64,000 bases of DNA from Halalkalicoccus sp. CG83 (lineage in GTDB: Archaea; Halobacteriota; Halobacteria; Halobacteriales; Halalkalicoccaceae), in NCBI RefSeq assembly GCF_037081715.1, contig NZ_JAZDDH010000001.1, forward strand, positions 1,240,001 through 1,304,000, written 5' to 3'. Made by a program: the position numbers and the translations under genes. The notes under the pieces are model-generated. The model saw only the letters and a program-made list of their open reading frames with translations. It was not told the origin of the DNA and searched no databases. Below are positions 34,948 to 43,699 of the stretch, piece after piece. Within the stretch, counting starts at the first letter, position 1. Every line of letters starts with the position of its first letter.

Positions 34948-34969
34948 GGCTGACCCGCCAGGGTCAGCC
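34948..34969 (-). terminator. Hairpin plus T-run overlapping the asparaginase stop codon
   Basis: Arms of 9 bp (GGCTGACCC and GGGTCAGCC on the minus strand) enclose a 4-nt loop. The TGA stop of the asparaginase gene is inside the first arm. On the minus strand the hairpin is followed by TCGCCCTTTTC, giving an intrinsic-terminator look. It may also affect translation termination. Confidence 0.6.
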
Positions 34970-35935
34970 GAGGGCTTTCGTTTGCATGAGTTCGCTGTTG
35001 TAGGCGCTTCCCGTCTCGCCCTCGCGATCACAGACGATGATCCCCGCGGTTGAGTCGGTGAGCTCCGCGAACTCCTCGATCGCCCGGTCGGCCGCCTCCT
35101 GTGCGCTCGCGCCCTCCTCGAGGTGGTCGACCGCGCACCGCGAGAGGGTGGTCCGGGCGATGTCCTCGCCCGCGCCGGTGGCGCTCGCGCCGCCCGCGGG
35201 AGCGCAGTAGAAGCCGCTCCCGATCTGGGGGACGTCGCCCACCCGGCCGGCGAGCGCAAGCCACCGCCCGCCCGTCGAGGTCGCCGCCGCGACCCGCTCG
35301 CCGTCGCTCGCGACGGCTCCCACCGTGTCGTGATCCGGAGGATCATTGCCCGCCGAGCTCTGCTCGGCGATGTCGTGATCCCTCTGCTCACGGCCAGTCG
35401 ACCCTCGTTCGACGCGGTCGTGATCCAGGTCGCGTCCCTCGGGATCGTCCGCCGTCTCGCCGAAGCGCTCGCGCACCCACGCGAGCTGGTCGAGCGGGCC
35501 GCCCCGGGGTGGATCCGCCTCCTCCCAGCGCTCGCGAGTGCTCGGGGACCGGAGGTCCTCCTCGACGTCGATTCCGCAGTCGGCGGCGAAGTCGACGGCG
35601 TGGACTCCCGAGAGCATGACGTGTGGCGTCTCCTCCATCACCGCGTGGGCGACGTCGACGGCGTGAGACACGCCGGGCATCGAGCAGGCCGCGCCCGCCG
35701 AGCGGTCAGACGTCATGATCCCGGCGTCGGTGCGAACGATCCCGTCGCTCTGGATCGCCCCGCCGACCCCGGCGTTGAACCGGGGGGAGCTCTCGAGGAC
35801 GCGGACGGCCGCACGGACCGCCTCCGTCGGCGTCGCCGTACTCGCTCCGTTCTCCGCGGCCTCGTCGAGCGTCTCCTGGCGGAGCTCGGGCTCCTCGTGA
35901 GCACTTCCGGCCCCACCGTGAACGATCACGTTCAT
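34964..35935 (-). CDS. Isoaspartyl peptidase/L-asparaginase, Ntn-hydrolase family
   Basis: This 323-residue precursor belongs to the plant-type asparaginase family (IaaA/EcAIII). Motifs include VIVHGGAGSAHEEPEL, FNAGVGGAIQSDG, DAGIMTSDRSAGA and the autocleavage site DHDTVGAVASDGERVAAATS with the catalytic Thr. GRVGDVPQIGSGFYCAPAGG and ATGAGEDIARTTL follow. Cleavage before that Thr gives alpha and beta subunits. The linker before the site is long, charged and His/Asp/Gln-rich, as usual. It hydrolyses isoaspartyl dipeptides and asparagine. Confidence 0.93.
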   Translation of the reverse strand: MNVIVHGGAGSAHEEPELRQETLDEAAENGASTATPTEAVRAAVRVLESSPRFNAGVGGAIQSDGIVRTDAGIMTSDRSAGAACSMPGVSHAVDVAHAVMEETPHVMLSGVHAVDFAADCGIDVEEDLRSPSTRERWEEADPPRGGPLDQLAWVRERFGETADDPEGRDLDHDRVERGSTGREQRDHDIAEQSSAGNDPPDHDTVGAVASDGERVAAATSTGGRWLALAGRVGDVPQIGSGFYCAPAGGASATGAGEDIARTTLSRCAVDHLEEGASAQEAADRAIEEFAELTDSTAGIIVCDREGETGSAYNSELMQTKALG

Positions 35936-36146
35936 ATCGCGCCGTCCGGGAGGAGCGGCTTAACGCTACCGACCGTGAATCACCGCGAGAGGGGTGACTC
36001 GTGCCCTCTGGAGTCGTCTACCCGGCGACGTCCGATCACAGAGGCCGGCGCCGGTTACCCGCTCGTAACGCGGGCCGGTGACCTCCACGTAAGATCAAGC
36101 ATATATATTCTCGTATCTCAGGTGTGAATAGATCCCGCCCCCTCCC

Positions 36147-36839
36147 ATGACCACCTCCAAACCCTTCGAATTCGCCCCAGTCAAGACGGCGTTCGGCACG
36201 CCCACCGACGCCGAAGGCTACGACATCGACGCCGACGCGTTCGGCGAGGCCGACGAGGACGCTCTGGCCGCGTTCATGGCCGAGCAGACCTGTCTCGGCT
36301 TCATCCACCACGACCGACGCGAACGCGCGGCCGCCGTCGAAGCGTTCTACAACGTCGACCGCCACCAGTTCGCCCACCTCTCGGACGCGGAGGCCCGCGA
36401 GGCCGCCAAGGCATTGACGGACGCGTTCTGGGCGAAGGACGACGTCGAGGAGCCGTACATCGACGGCACGACGGTCGATCCCGCCCTCGCGGAGGCCGAC
36501 TGGAGTCCCGTCGAGGACGCCCTGCGGCGGCGCGCCGAGATCGTCGGCATGAGCACGGAGTACGCCGAACAGACCGTCGTCGCCTGGCGCAACCACAAGG
36601 TCGGCGGCGACTACTGGACGCCGACGATGACCGCCCAGCACCACGAGATCGGCGCCGCGATGGGCGACCGCCCCGAGAAGCCCAAGTACGGCCAGTCGGG
36701 CTTCGGCCACCTCGCCACGCGGTATCTCGTCGGCCTCGAACTGCACGACATGCATAGCGAGCACCACTGGAAGGAGGCAGCCGGCGTGATGTGTGCGTAC
36801 TACGCCGAGATCCTCGCTGGCCAGGGGGCGGACCGATGA
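36147..36839 (+). CDS. Conserved-looking protein of unknown function, coupled to the next gene
   Basis: This 230-residue soluble protein is acidic and rich in His and aromatic residues. Notable stretches are CLGFIHHDRRERAAAVEAFY, WRNHKVGGDYWTPTMTAQHH and LELHDMHSEHHWKEAAGV. Several His pairs (HH, HDMHSEHH) could bind metal or heme, but no family is recognised. A TATA-like CATATATATTC lies about 45 nt upstream. Its TGA overlaps the ATG of the next gene, showing translational coupling. Together they precede icd. Confidence 0.75.
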   Translation: MTTSKPFEFAPVKTAFGTPTDAEGYDIDADAFGEADEDALAAFMAEQTCLGFIHHDRRERAAAVEAFYNVDRHQFAHLSDAEAREAAKALTDAFWAKDDVEEPYIDGTTVDPALAEADWSPVEDALRRRAEIVGMSTEYAEQTVVAWRNHKVGGDYWTPTMTAQHHEIGAAMGDRPEKPKYGQSGFGHLATRYLVGLELHDMHSEHHWKEAAGVMCAYYAEILAGQGADR

Positions 36840-37201
36840 GCGCGAGCGATCGCCGCCTCGCCGAGAAGATCATCGAGGCCGTCGAACTCCTCGAGGGACA
36901 CGACGATGCCGAGTACGAAGCGCTCGAACCGCAGGCGAAGGCGAACTACCAGGAGGCACTGGAGTTCCTTTCGCGGCTCGAGGCCAGCCTCGAGAACCCG
37001 CCCAAACGAACGGACGGCGGCGAGGAGACGGAGGAGCCCCTCGAGTACGACCTGGCCTCGACGCTCGGTCGCGACGAGGCGCTCGCCGGTCCGTTCGAGC
37101 CGGAGGACCTGGTGATCTACGACCCCGAGGAGCCGGTCGTCGCCGAGCGGTGGATCTCGATGGAGTACGGCGCGACGATCCCGTTCAGCGACGCCCGCTG
37201 A
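36836..37201 (+). CDS. Small acidic protein of unknown function, coupled to the previous gene
   Basis: This 121-residue protein begins SASDRRLAEKIIEAVELLEG and has two helical segments (to about residue 50) followed by a Glu-rich linker. It ends with WISMEYGATIPFSDAR. The ATGA overlap with the upstream gene indicates a two-gene operon, so the two products probably act together. I do not recognise the family. The 83-nt gap to icd, with its own TATA-like TTTTACC, argues for separate transcription of icd. Confidence 0.7.
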   Translation: MSASDRRLAEKIIEAVELLEGHDDAEYEALEPQAKANYQEALEFLSRLEASLENPPKRTDGGEETEEPLEYDLASTLGRDEALAGPFEPEDLVIYDPEEPVVAERWISMEYGATIPFSDAR

Positions 37202-37284
37202 TCGGCCCGCTCGACGGGGGTTCGCACGCCGATCGGACGGAGATAGTAGGTCTTTTACCATACATCGCCGAGGGTCTATGTGTT

Positions 37285-38520
<1,236 letters not shown>

Positions 38521-38544
<24 letters not shown>

Positions 38545-38661
38545 CGGCCAACCGTTCGGACTCTCGCGGCGATGCCGCGAGAACATCGAAGAACTCGCCT
38601 AAGGCGATTTTCGAGCAATCAGACGCCGGAGGCGTCTGATCACATCGAAGAGCTGGCTTAG
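38521..38661 (+). repeat. Triplicated icd 3' tail with interleaved hairpins
   Basis: Copy 1 (38521-38544) encodes ENIEQLA-stop, copy 2 (38579-38602) encodes ENIEELA-stop and copy 3 (38638-38661) encodes DHIEELA-stop. The spacing is 58 and 59 nt. Copies 1/2 match at 19 of 24 bases and copies 2/3 at 18. Between them lie perfect hairpins, at 38562-38582 (9-bp arms, loop GAT) and 38618-38640 (10-bp arms, loop GGA). In each copy the stop codon itself lies in the loop of a smaller hairpin, for example TTGGCC-TAAC-GGCCAA at 38536-38551, and copy 2 is followed by TTTT. The frame after the real stop stays open to the copy 3 stop, so readthrough would add 39 residues. Confidence 0.85.
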
Positions 38662-38853
38662 ACCAGTTCGTCAAGTGGTCGGATTCCGTCGGGATCCGGT
38701 GTTAGTGAACGGCCGTCGTAGACGACGATTCGGATTCCTTCGCAGCCGCGATGACGTCGGGACGGACGGCGTAGAGCGGCTTTCCGAGCAGTCGTCATCG
38801 TCAGCGAGAGCGTCGAGAAACCGACTACGGCGTGCGTTCGTCCCGAGTCGCCG

Positions 38854-39801
38854 TCACACCGCGTCCTGGATCTCCGAGCGCATCGAGTCGAGCTGTTCCT
38901 TCGACTCGGCCTTCGACCCCAACACGTCGGTACAGACGTCGACGAGCACCTCGTCGGCTCCGTCCTCGTCCTCCTCGTCCTCGAACGCGAGCAGTCCCTG
39001 GCCGATCATCACGGCCGCCCGCGTGCCGACGTGGACGTCGAGTCGATCGCGCAGCTCTCGGACGAGGTCGACGACCTGTTCGATCCGGTCCCCGCGGAGC
39101 GACTCGACGCGCGCGGCGACGATCTCGACCTCGGTCTCGCGCTCGTAGTAGCCCATGTGGACGCCGATCAGCCGATCGAGCAGCGCGTCCTGTGGGCGGT
39201 GGACGCCGGCGTACTCCGTCGAGTTCGACGTGAGGATCGCGCGGAACTCGGGATCGACGTCGATCGTTCGGTCCTCGCCGCGCTGGCCGGGTCGATCGAG
39301 GACCCCCTCCTCGAAGACCGACAGCAGGACGTTGTGTGCCGCCGGTTTCGTCCGGGAGAACTCGTTGTAGACCAGCGTCGCGCCGTTCCGGACCGCGACC
39401 GAGAGCGGATTGTCCACCCAGCGGTCCCGGATGATGGACTTCTTCTTCGTCACCCCCGAGACGAACGTATCCCGCTCCTTGTACTGGGCCTTCCCGGAGC
39501 GCTCGCCCACCAGCGACGCGGTGTCGAGCATCTCGTTGCCGTTGATCCAGACGACGGGCCGGTCGCGGGCGGCGGCGATCGACAGCGCGAGCGCGGTCTT
39601 CCCGCAGCCGGTCGGACCCACGAGGTGAACTGGGTGTGGTACGTCGAGCCAGCGCTCGACCCGGTCCTGGAGTGCGTTGATCTCGTCGGTCTCGATGAAG
39701 GCCCCCCCGATCGCCTCCTCGACCGTCGTCGGCGTGGTCTCGACTTCTCCCTCCCCCTGCTTCTGCATGAACCGTTCGAGTTGGCGTTCTTCCTTTTCCA
39801 T
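38854..39801 (-). CDS. GvpN-like AAA+ (MoxR-type) ATPase outside a gas-vesicle cluster
   Basis: This 315-residue protein has the Walker A motif GPTGCGKTALALS near residue 64, then INGNEMLDTASLVGERSG. The GvpN-typical stretch WVDNPLSVAVRNGATLVYNE and FSRTKPAAHNVLLSVFEEG follows, with a sensor-like ILTSNSTEYAG. Walker B reads LVYNEF, with Asn before the Glu instead of Asp. GvpN assists gas-vesicle growth in haloarchaea, but no other gvp gene is near. The end has an acidic stretch (FEDEEDEDGADE). It may have been recruited to another assembly task or belong to a split cluster. Confidence 0.8.
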   Translation of the reverse strand: MEKEERQLERFMQKQGEGEVETTPTTVEEAIGGAFIETDEINALQDRVERWLDVPHPVHLVGPTGCGKTALALSIAAARDRPVVWINGNEMLDTASLVGERSGKAQYKERDTFVSGVTKKKSIIRDRWVDNPLSVAVRNGATLVYNEFSRTKPAAHNVLLSVFEEGVLDRPGQRGEDRTIDVDPEFRAILTSNSTEYAGVHRPQDALLDRLIGVHMGYYERETEVEIVAARVESLRGDRIEQVVDLVRELRDRLDVHVGTRAAVMIGQGLLAFEDEEDEDGADEVLVDVCTDVLGSKAESKEQLDSMRSEIQDAV

Positions 39802-39898
39802 GGCTGTTGAGTCGGTTTCCCCACTGATGAAGGCGCGGATCCTTGAGGCCGTTGTCCACCTCCAGACAAAAGGGGCGTGCTTGCGACTGCTCGTCGGG

Positions 39899-40234
39899 TT
39901 ACTCGCTCCAGTCGGGGTTCGGTCGCGGCGGGCTGAAGACGTCGACGCCCCGGACGGGCGTCTCGCCGCGGTTCTCCGCGCCGTGGACCTCGCCGCCCGC
40001 GAGGACGTACGAGTCGCCGGCCTCCACGACGAACTCCTCGCCGTCCTCGAGCAGGAAGGTCAGTTCCCCCTCGTAGATGAACCCCGACTGCTCGTGGTGG
40101 TGATCGTGGATCGGGACGCTCGCGTCCGGTTCGAACTCGAAGTGCTGGACGCTCATCTCCTCGCCCGCGGCGAGCTGGGCGAGGTGGACGTCCTCGACCG
40201 CCTCCGTCGTCTCGGTCAGCGAAACGCGCTCCAT
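39899..40234 (-). CDS. Small cupin-domain protein
   Basis: This 111-residue single-domain cupin has the metal-binding motifs PIHDHHHEQSGFIYEGELTF (His, His, Glu) and GGEVHGAENRG (His). The metal is likely Fe, Mn or Zn. The substrate is unknown; small archaeal cupins of this type are often sugar isomerase-like or ligand sensors. The gene lies between a GvpN-like gene on the same strand and a divergent DUF5817 gene, with no operon signal. Confidence 0.85.
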   Translation of the reverse strand: MERVSLTETTEAVEDVHLAQLAAGEEMSVQHFEFEPDASVPIHDHHHEQSGFIYEGELTFLLEDGEEFVVEAGDSYVLAGGEVHGAENRGETPVRGVDVFSPPRPNPDWSE

Positions 40235-40305
40235 ACCCCCTCTCGGACGGCCTACGGCTTATACCCTACCGAGGAGTTCAACACCGTTCGGGTCCAACCC
40301 CGGAC

Positions 40306-40818
40306 ATGTACGTCGTCGTCGGCTGTTCGTCCTGTAGCGCGCTCTGGATCCTCGAGGGCCGCCAGGAGACCGCTCGATGCCCCCAATGCGGGAAGACACA
40401 TCGGTACGCGAAGCTGAAGACGTTCGTCGAGACCGACGACGCGGATCACGCCCGCGAGGTTCGCGCCTCGATGCTCGCGAGCCGCGGTGGCCACGCCGAC
40501 GCGTTCGCGGCGGTCGACTCCTTCGCCGACCTCGAGTCGCAGGTGGAGGCGCCGGTCGTCGACGACGAGCAGTACCTCGAGGGGTCGGGCCTCGACAGCG
40601 AGGAGATCGCCGCCGCGGGCGGATCCGAGGAGCGTTCGAAGAACAGGCGTGAGATCGTCCTCGAGGCCGTCGAGCGCTGTGACGAGCCGACCCACGAGTC
40701 GATCGTAGCCTACGCGACCGATCGCGGCGTACCCACCGAGTACGTCGATGGGGCGCTCGAAAAACTGGTACGCGGTGGCGAACTCACCGAATCCGGCGGT
40801 CGGTATCGTCGGCTCTAG
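40306..40818 (+). CDS. DUF5817-type protein: zinc ribbon plus winged helix
   Basis: This 170-residue protein starts YVVVGCSSCSALWILEGRQE and has a second pair CPQCGKTHRY, forming an N-terminal zinc ribbon followed by a helical middle part. The C-terminal 55 residues (REIVLEAVERCDEPTHESIV to GGRYRRL) look like a winged helix, so a DNA- or RNA-binding role is likely. DUF5817 proteins are widespread in haloarchaea and uncharacterised. The stop overlaps a small membrane-protein gene on the other strand by 4 nt. Confidence 0.8.
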   Translation: MYVVVGCSSCSALWILEGRQETARCPQCGKTHRYAKLKTFVETDDADHAREVRASMLASRGGHADAFAAVDSFADLESQVEAPVVDDEQYLEGSGLDSEEIAAAGGSEERSKNRREIVLEAVERCDEPTHESIVAYATDRGVPTEYVDGALEKLVRGGELTESGGRYRRL

Positions 40819-40940
40819 AGAGCCTGCCAGATCGCGAGCAGCGTCGCGAGGATCGACAGGACCAGTTTGACGATTCGCAACTGCAGGACGGTGAGCTCCG
40901 GACGGTACCGCCGCTTCGCGTCGTTCGATCGTTCTCTCAT
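40815..40940 (-). CDS. Very small single-helix membrane protein
   Basis: This 41-residue frame (RERSNDAKRRYRPELTVLQL, then a hydrophobic helix LVLSILATLLAIWQAL) starts at the ATG at 40940. A basic N-terminus followed by one transmembrane helix fits a tail-anchored or inner-face peptide. It overlaps the DUF5817 stop by 4 nt in convergent orientation. No family is recognised, and the short length makes chance possible. Confidence 0.5.
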   Translation of the reverse strand: MRERSNDAKRRYRPELTVLQLRIVKLVLSILATLLAIWQAL

Positions 40941-41058
40941 GGGGTGGAGTACCCGCGGGTGCTCGCCCGACGGGTACGTTCTCCCGGTTTCGGCGGCCGA
41001 GGGATAATTCCGATCCGCGCGCGGCGGAAGTGAAACTTGTCGCGTTCAACACGTGCGC

Positions 41059-41076
41059 GGTCCTCTTACGAGGACC
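41059..41076. repeat. Hairpin in the spacer before the OsmC gene
   Basis: The arms GGTCCTC (41059-41065) and GAGGACC (41070-41076) enclose a TTAC loop. The hairpin lies in the 274-nt spacer before the OsmC start, which otherwise shows no gene. Confidence 0.5.
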
Positions 41077-41214
41077 GGTACCGGTTGTGTGCGGGGATCG
41101 ACGGTCCGCTCGAACGAAGGCGGACGGCACCGGAGACGTCTCCGGACGAGCTCTTGACGCGTCCCCTACAAGACCCGCCAGATCCTTGTCACTCGATCGT
41201 TAACGTCCTCGCGT

Positions 41215-41667
41215 ATGAGCGATACGAGCGAGCTTCCGAGCATGCGCGTCGAGGCCGAGAGCGAGAGCGCGACCAAGACCAGCGTTACCGCGCGGGACTT
41301 CCAACTGACCGTCGATGAGCCCGAGTCGATGGGTGGAAGCGACGACGGGCCCAACCCGCTCGAGTACCTCATCGCCGGGCAGGCCGGTTGTCTCAACGTC
41401 ACCGGTCACCAGGTGGCCGAGGAGATGGGGATCGAGCTGGACGACCTCGCAATCACGATCGAGGGCGAGTTCGATCCCGCGAAGTTCCAGGGCGAGGACA
41501 TGGACGAGCGCGCGGGCTACCAGGGGCTTCGCGTGACGATCGAGGCCGACACCGATGCCGACCGAGAGCCCCTCGAACGGTGGATCGAACAGGTCGAGGA
41601 ACGCTGTCCGGTCACCGACAACGTCGAGAACGCGACCCCGATCGACGTCTCCATCTCGGCGAAGTAG
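41215..41667 (+). CDS. OsmC family peroxide-protection protein
   Basis: This 150-residue protein has the OsmC/Ohr fold with its two redox Cys residues, in GQAGCLNVTGHQVAEEMG and in EERCPVTDNVENATP. MGGSDDGPNPLEYLIA is the typical N-terminal loop. It probably reduces organic or inorganic peroxides with a thiol partner. The ATG at 41215 gives the usual length. It fits the stress-response colour of the region but stands alone as a gene, convergent with hmgA. Confidence 0.9.
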   Translation: MSDTSELPSMRVEAESESATKTSVTARDFQLTVDEPESMGGSDDGPNPLEYLIAGQAGCLNVTGHQVAEEMGIELDDLAITIEGEFDPAKFQGEDMDERAGYQGLRVTIEADTDADREPLERWIEQVEERCPVTDNVENATPIDVSISAK

Positions 41668-41709
41668 GTCCGTTTCGAGCCCCGTTACGGCGACGAAATT
41701 CCTCCGCCG

Positions 41710-42930
41710 TTAGCGTCCGAGATCCGCGTGGGCGCTCGAGAGGTGACGCGAGCCGAGCGCCGCCAGAAGGGAGAGTTCACCGGCAAGCGCACAGACGGCG
41801 ATGCACTCCGCGAGCGCGTCGGCGTTCGCTCCCGGAGGATCGCCCCCGCCGCGGAGTCCGAGGACGTCGAGCGCCTCGGACTGGGTGGGGAGTTTGGTGC
41901 CGCCGCCGACGGTGCCGACCTCGAGGCTCGCGATCGAGACCGAGACGTAGAGCCCTTCTTCCCTGACCTCGGCAGTCGTGATCGCGTTCGATCCCTCGAC
42001 GACCTGCGCGGCGTCCTGGCCGGTTGCGAGGAACATCCCCGCCACGGCGTTGGCGACGTGGGCGTTGAAGCCCAGGCTGCCGGCCTTCGCGCTGCCGACG
42101 TGGTTCTTGCGAGTGTTGATCTCCGCCATCGCCTCCGGCGTGGTGTGGAGTCGTTCCTCGACGAGCTCGCGCGGGAGGGTCACGTCCGCCGTGACCGACC
42201 GCCCGCGGCCCTCGACGGCGTTGACCGCGGCGGGCTTCTTGTCCGTACAGAGGTTGCCCGAGAGCGCCACCAGCGAGGCCGAGGTCTCCTCCTCGACCAG
42301 GTCGCAGGCCTCGCCGGTCGCGATGGTGGCCATGTTCATCCCCATCGCGTCCTTCGTGTCGTAGCGAAAGCGGAGGAAGACGGAGTCGCCGACGACGTAC
42401 GGCGTCACCTCGAGCAGTTCGCCGTGGCTCGTCGTCGTCTCGGCACGCTCGGCCAGGCGGCCCTCGTTCTCGCGGACCCACTCGACCAGCGCCGCGGCCT
42501 CGGCGACGTCCTCGACCCTGAAGACGGGTGCGCGGGTCATCCCCGATTTGGTGACCCTGGCGGTCGCGCCGCCTGCGCTGTTGAGGGTCGAGCAGCCGCG
42601 GTTGATCGAGGCGATGAGCGCCCCCTCGGTGGTCGCGATCGGGAGGTGGAACTCGCCGGCGGCGGCGCCCCCTCCAGTAGGATTGATCTCGACGGGCCCG
42701 GCGATCCCCATGGGAATCTGCGCCGCGCCGATCATGTTCTCGACGTTCGGGTCCGCCCGTTCCGCGGGAAAGCCGTACTCACCGATCGACTCGAGTCCGG
42801 CGTCGGTCTCGTCCTCGAGCAGCCGGCGCCGCGCGGCGGTCGCCGTGTCGGGATCGGCGTGCTCCTCGAGCTCGTGCAGTCGCAGTTCGCCCTCGCGGAC
42901 GCGTTCGGCGAGCTCCATGGGGTCGGTCAT
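41710..42930 (-). CDS. hmgA: 3-hydroxy-3-methylglutaryl-CoA reductase (NADPH), class I
   Basis: This 406-residue enzyme makes mevalonate for archaeal isoprenoid lipids. Motifs are ENMIGAAQIPMGIAGP at the CoA site, EGALIASINRGCSTLNSAGG with the catalytic Glu, the cofactor motif DAMGMNMATIATG with the catalytic Asp region, NLCTDKKPAAVNAVEGRG with the catalytic Lys, GHN-like NAHVANAVAG and VGTVGGGTKLPTQ. It ends GSRHLSSAHADLGR with the catalytic His region. The ATG at 42930 is the natural start. It is the classic target of mevinolin and pravastatin in haloarchaea. Confidence 0.95.
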   Translation of the reverse strand: MTDPMELAERVREGELRLHELEEHADPDTATAARRRLLEDETDAGLESIGEYGFPAERADPNVENMIGAAQIPMGIAGPVEINPTGGGAAAGEFHLPIATTEGALIASINRGCSTLNSAGGATARVTKSGMTRAPVFRVEDVAEAAALVEWVRENEGRLAERAETTTSHGELLEVTPYVVGDSVFLRFRYDTKDAMGMNMATIATGEACDLVEEETSASLVALSGNLCTDKKPAAVNAVEGRGRSVTADVTLPRELVEERLHTTPEAMAEINTRKNHVGSAKAGSLGFNAHVANAVAGMFLATGQDAAQVVEGSNAITTAEVREEGLYVSVSIASLEVGTVGGGTKLPTQSEALDVLGLRGGGDPPGANADALAECIAVCALAGELSLLAALGSRHLSSAHADLGR

Positions 42931-43079
42931 ACCGGCCTCTCGTAACCGCGGGGCCTAAGGGTTGCTCTTCGAGGGACCCGCTGGTCCACTTCGAGCCGAC
43001 CCGCGCTCGATCGCCCGTTCGATGAACTCCCGTGGGCGTTCGTCGATCTCGCCGGCCTGCACCCGTCAGAAGGTCGCGG

Positions 43080-43169
43080 CCCGAACAGCCGCGCGGCGAT
43101 CGTACCGATCACGCCGACCGCACCCCGGAGGACGGTGGCTCTGCCGTACTCGGCGTAGAAGCGCCACAT
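43080..43169 (-). pseudogene. Possible N-terminal fragment of an ABC exporter
   Basis: From an ATG at 43169 the minus strand encodes WRFYAEYGRATVLRGAVGV followed by IGTIAARLFG, which resembles the first helix of haloarchaeal multidrug-type ABC half-transporters. After about 30 codons the sequence turns into unrelated low-complexity text. The rest of the gene is absent, so this is a fragment at best. The family assignment rests on memory of similar N-termini. Confidence 0.35.
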
Positions 43170-43699
43170 CGGGTTTCCGGTGACTTCGTGCAGGCGTCGC
43201 TACGAGTCGTCGGTCCGTCACTGTGAGAAGACGGGTGTGATGTCAGAGGCTACCCGTCCGACGCCCATTCGCCGTGGTCAGGAGCTCATCCAAGCTTTCA
43301 CGGATCGAGGCGCCCATTCGAACGCAGACGGCTCATCGACAAAAGCGATGCCTCTACACGCTTAGCCGACCGGCGAGGTCCGTTCCGAAAAGGGGGTCTC
43401 TGACGGAATTTCAGTCTCGAGCTAGAATCATAAAATCATGAGATAAGATCCATGGACGTATCATCTACTAGTGTGGTTGACACTCGCTGACGCTGCCCCG
43501 TTCGAACCCTTGCGACCGAACTATCGGAACGACATCACGTCGGATCGTGGAATGGTCTCGAGACCAATCCTCCCCGAGGCCGTGGCCACATCCGACCGAG
43601 CGGTCAGATCGCTTGGAAAAGCCTCATCAGCGGGGCCGACGTACGGAGGACGATCGACTGCCGGGGCGTCCCGACGGCGACCCTGGCCCGCAAACCCGT
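43170..43699. other. Spacer upstream of the Bat-type regulator, no intact gene
   Basis: These 530 bp contain an A+T-rich patch at 43425-43475 with the near-repeat AATCATAAAATCATGAG, a likely promoter region. No frame has protein-like character. Short pieces on both strands around 43230-43360 could be old transposase debris, but I could not match them to any family. Confidence 0.4.

Noticed and set aside
43495-43515. GTTCGAACCC near the Bat gene suggesting a tRNA end
   Set aside because: No cloverleaf can be built around it; it is an isolated match.
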